64,000 bases of DNA from DATMER01 sp031390755. Its GTDB lineage: Bacteria; Acidobacteriota; Thermoanaerobaculia; Multivoradales; UBA5704. The notes beneath the pieces are model-generated. The model did not search any database. It was not told the origin of the DNA and worked only from the letters and a program-made list of their open reading frames with translations. The DNA lies in the NCBI GenBank assembly GCA_031390755.1, contig JANMTS010000045.1, positions 33,105-97,104 on the forward strand, given 5' to 3'. The translations under genes were made by a program, and so were the position numbers. This document shows, piece after piece, positions 63,084 to 64,000 of the stretch (positions within the stretch are counted from its first letter, which is position 1; every line of letters begins with the position of its first letter).

Positions 63084-63302
63084 ATGAGCGATGAAGACGT
63101 AACCACTGAATACGGCGGCAAGCAGTACACAGGGCAGCGCTCTGTCACAGGCTCGCGCAAGATGTACCAGACAATCTACTACGGGGGGCGCTCGAAAGCA
63201 GATGGGCATCCTTACAGGCCTGGTGAAGAGACTACCATGAAGGTAATAGCGAGAATAATCCTGAGAGAACTTGTAGAAGAAGAACTGCGGGAGTCGGGGT
63301 AG
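63084..63302 (+). CDS. Hypothetical small protein, cassette second gene
   Basis: 72 residues (MSDEDVTTEYGGKQYTGQRS ... MKVIARIILRELVEEELRES), hydrophilic with an amphipathic C-terminal helix. Starts 9 bases after the GIY-YIG-like stop with only a weak ribosome site, and ends 6 bases before an attC-like site. No family recognised. It could be a partner of the nuclease, but that is only suggested by position. Confidence 0.55.
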   Translation: MSDEDVTTEYGGKQYTGQRSVTGSRKMYQTIYYGGRSKADGHPYRPGEETTMKVIARIILRELVEEELRESG

Positions 63303-63308
63303 TCGACG

Positions 63309-63378
63309 CATAACATCGCGTTGCACCGGACAGAAGCGCTTGCGCGTTCCTGCCGGTGATCTTACAGGGCGTTCAACG
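63309..63378 (+). other. attC-like recombination site
   Basis: GCATAAC (63309-63315) begins 6 bases after the previous stop. CACCGGACAG (63325-63334) pairs with CTGCCGGTG (63351-63359) leaving one unpaired A, and CGCGTTG (63318) pairs with CAACGCG (63375). Right core GTTCAAC (63372-63378) is degenerate. Confidence 0.5.
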
Positions 63379-63441
63379 CGATAAACCTGGAGTTGGGCTA
63401 CAAGCGGCTACAGATCTTCTCCCCCAGGGAGGTAACGAGCT

Positions 63442-63519
63442 ATGGAAGGTCATGAACATGAAATCGACGCCGTCGGTGTGGTGCGCCGCATACGGACCTA
63501 CCAATCCAGGGCAACATAG
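63442..63519 (+). CDS. Very small reading frame with strong ribosome site
   Basis: 25 residues: MEGHEHEIDAVGVVRRIRTY then QSRAT. GGGAGGT lies 7-13 bases before the ATG. It sits between an attC-like site and the 67-residue gene at 63542. It may be a leader or a real small protein. Confidence 0.35.
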   Translation: MEGHEHEIDAVGVVRRIRTYQSRAT

Positions 63520-63541
63520 CTAGTTTATAGAAGGAGGAGTC

Positions 63542-63745
63542 ATGTTCATCACTCCCGACATGGGCGGCGAGTACGATGCGAACGCGGAGTATAGCCGTGG
63601 CCAGCGTGGCCGCGCCTCCGGCAACTACGACCCACCGTCACGCTTGCCCACAAACGCTCTAGCCGACGGCATCTTCGGCGACAACGGCAGTTTTGAAGCA
63701 GCTGAAGCGGCCTACGAAGCCGGCTACAACAGCGACGATGACTAG
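63542..63745 (+). CDS. Hypothetical small acidic protein
   Basis: 67 residues (MFITPDMGGEYDANAEYSRG ... AAEAAYEAGYNSDDD), rich in Gly, Asn, Asp and Tyr, with an acidic tail. No signal peptide or membrane segment. A strong AAGGAGGAG site precedes the ATG, which supports real translation. No family recognised. It is the last gene before the third head repeat. I considered a RiPP precursor, but no leader/core division or neighbouring maturase supports it. Confidence 0.6.
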   Translation: MFITPDMGGEYDANAEYSRGQRGRASGNYDPPSRLPTNALADGIFGDNGSFEAAEAAYEAGYNSDDD

Positions 63746-63896
63746 TGCGCTACGGAAGTATGGGGTGCATTGACCCCGTTGGTCGGACCTTCTTCCGAGC
63801 GAGATCGGAAGGCGCCGGCCTCTCTGTGAGCGCTGCGGCCGAGGTCATCTTCACTGGGTCGGGGAATTGGCCCCGCAGAACGCAGGACGGTCACCG

Positions 63897-64000
63897 CCAT
63901 GAGGTCTCTTGCCTGGCGTCCTTGTCCCGTTGCCGCGCCGCGCCTCTCTTCGAGGGGTCGGGAGAGGTGTACTCCTTCTCGAATCCGCGGTACCATCAAG
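63897..64000. repeat. Large 'head' repeat, copy 3 (cut by window end)
   Basis: From CCATGAGGTCTCTTGCCTGG to the last base, the sequence follows 61200-61310 of copy 2 with few changes. The first part of the head is absent here, so this copy is 5'-truncated. The rest, including the expected attC-like hairpin, would lie beyond the window. Confidence 0.8.

Noticed and set aside
63542..63745. RiPP precursor peptide
   Set aside because: No double-Gly or other cleavage site, no Cys/Ser/Thr-rich core and no maturation enzyme nearby.

Overview
The window is GC-rich DNA from an environmental bacterium. It carries an ADOP-type permease, long NRPS genes, a truncated protein of the Rpn/PD-(D/E)XK type with a charged tandem-repeat tail, and many dispersed small repeats. 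Together these fit Acidobacteriota, perhaps a Thermoanaerobaculia-like lineage. That assignment is an inference: there is no rRNA or other marker gene here.

Region 1 (1-42986, all + strand) is a nonribosomal peptide cluster that enters from the left edge. Five NRPS polypeptides (2-13006, 13008-14933, 14930-16531, 16528-31503, 31500-34799) are joined by ATGA overlaps or a 1-base gap. They hold nine adenylation sites, the first one cut by the window edge. Reading the pocket residues by eye against GrsA gives: unknown - Ala - N-methyl-Thr - Cys-like - unknown - Gln - D-(Cys-like) - D-Asn - Asn. Downstream lie an ADOP/MacB-type permease, a cyclic-peptide ABC exporter, a glutamine-dependent asparagine synthetase homologue, a stand-alone TauD/SyrP-like oxygenase and an ornithine-carbamoyltransferase homologue with a changed HCLP motif. 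The most unusual feature is that both polypeptides starting with a Gln or Asn module (16528 and 31500) open with a condensation-like domain that has lost both catalytic histidines. The cluster also has exactly two TauD-like oxygenases, one fused and one free. This suggests two recruiting domains that present carrier-bound Gln and Asn for hydroxylation. No thioesterase is visible.

Region 2 (43020-47902) is a patchwork: a secreted phospholipase-D-like protein, a 5'-truncated Rpn-like gene with a 12-bp tandem repeat, a glyoxalase-fold protein, a small membrane protein, an orphan small protein, and two pseudogenes (patatin-like and SDR) that each keep both ends of a domain but lack the middle. 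A 40-bp hairpin repeat flanks part of it.

Region 3 (47939-53858) is a tight operon for a three-subunit molybdenum aldehyde oxidoreductase of PaoABC type (Fe-S, FAD, Mo subunits), followed by an XdhC/PaoD-like maturation factor and a MocA-like cytidylyltransferase.

Region 4 (53859-64000) is repeat-rich. Two 21-bp minisatellites, a 165-bp tandem repeat and a roughly 710-bp 'head' repeat occur here. The head has two full copies and a third cut by the right edge. Both full heads end in an integron attC-like hairpin with core GTTAGGC. Each is followed by short, lower-GC orphan genes separated by further attC-like folds. The genes encode two PD-(D/E)XK nucleases, a GIY-YIG-like protein, a small membrane protein and small unknown proteins. 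This looks like an integrase-less cassette array carrying nuclease or defence genes. A secreted zinc metalloprotease with a clear terminator lies between the two arrays.
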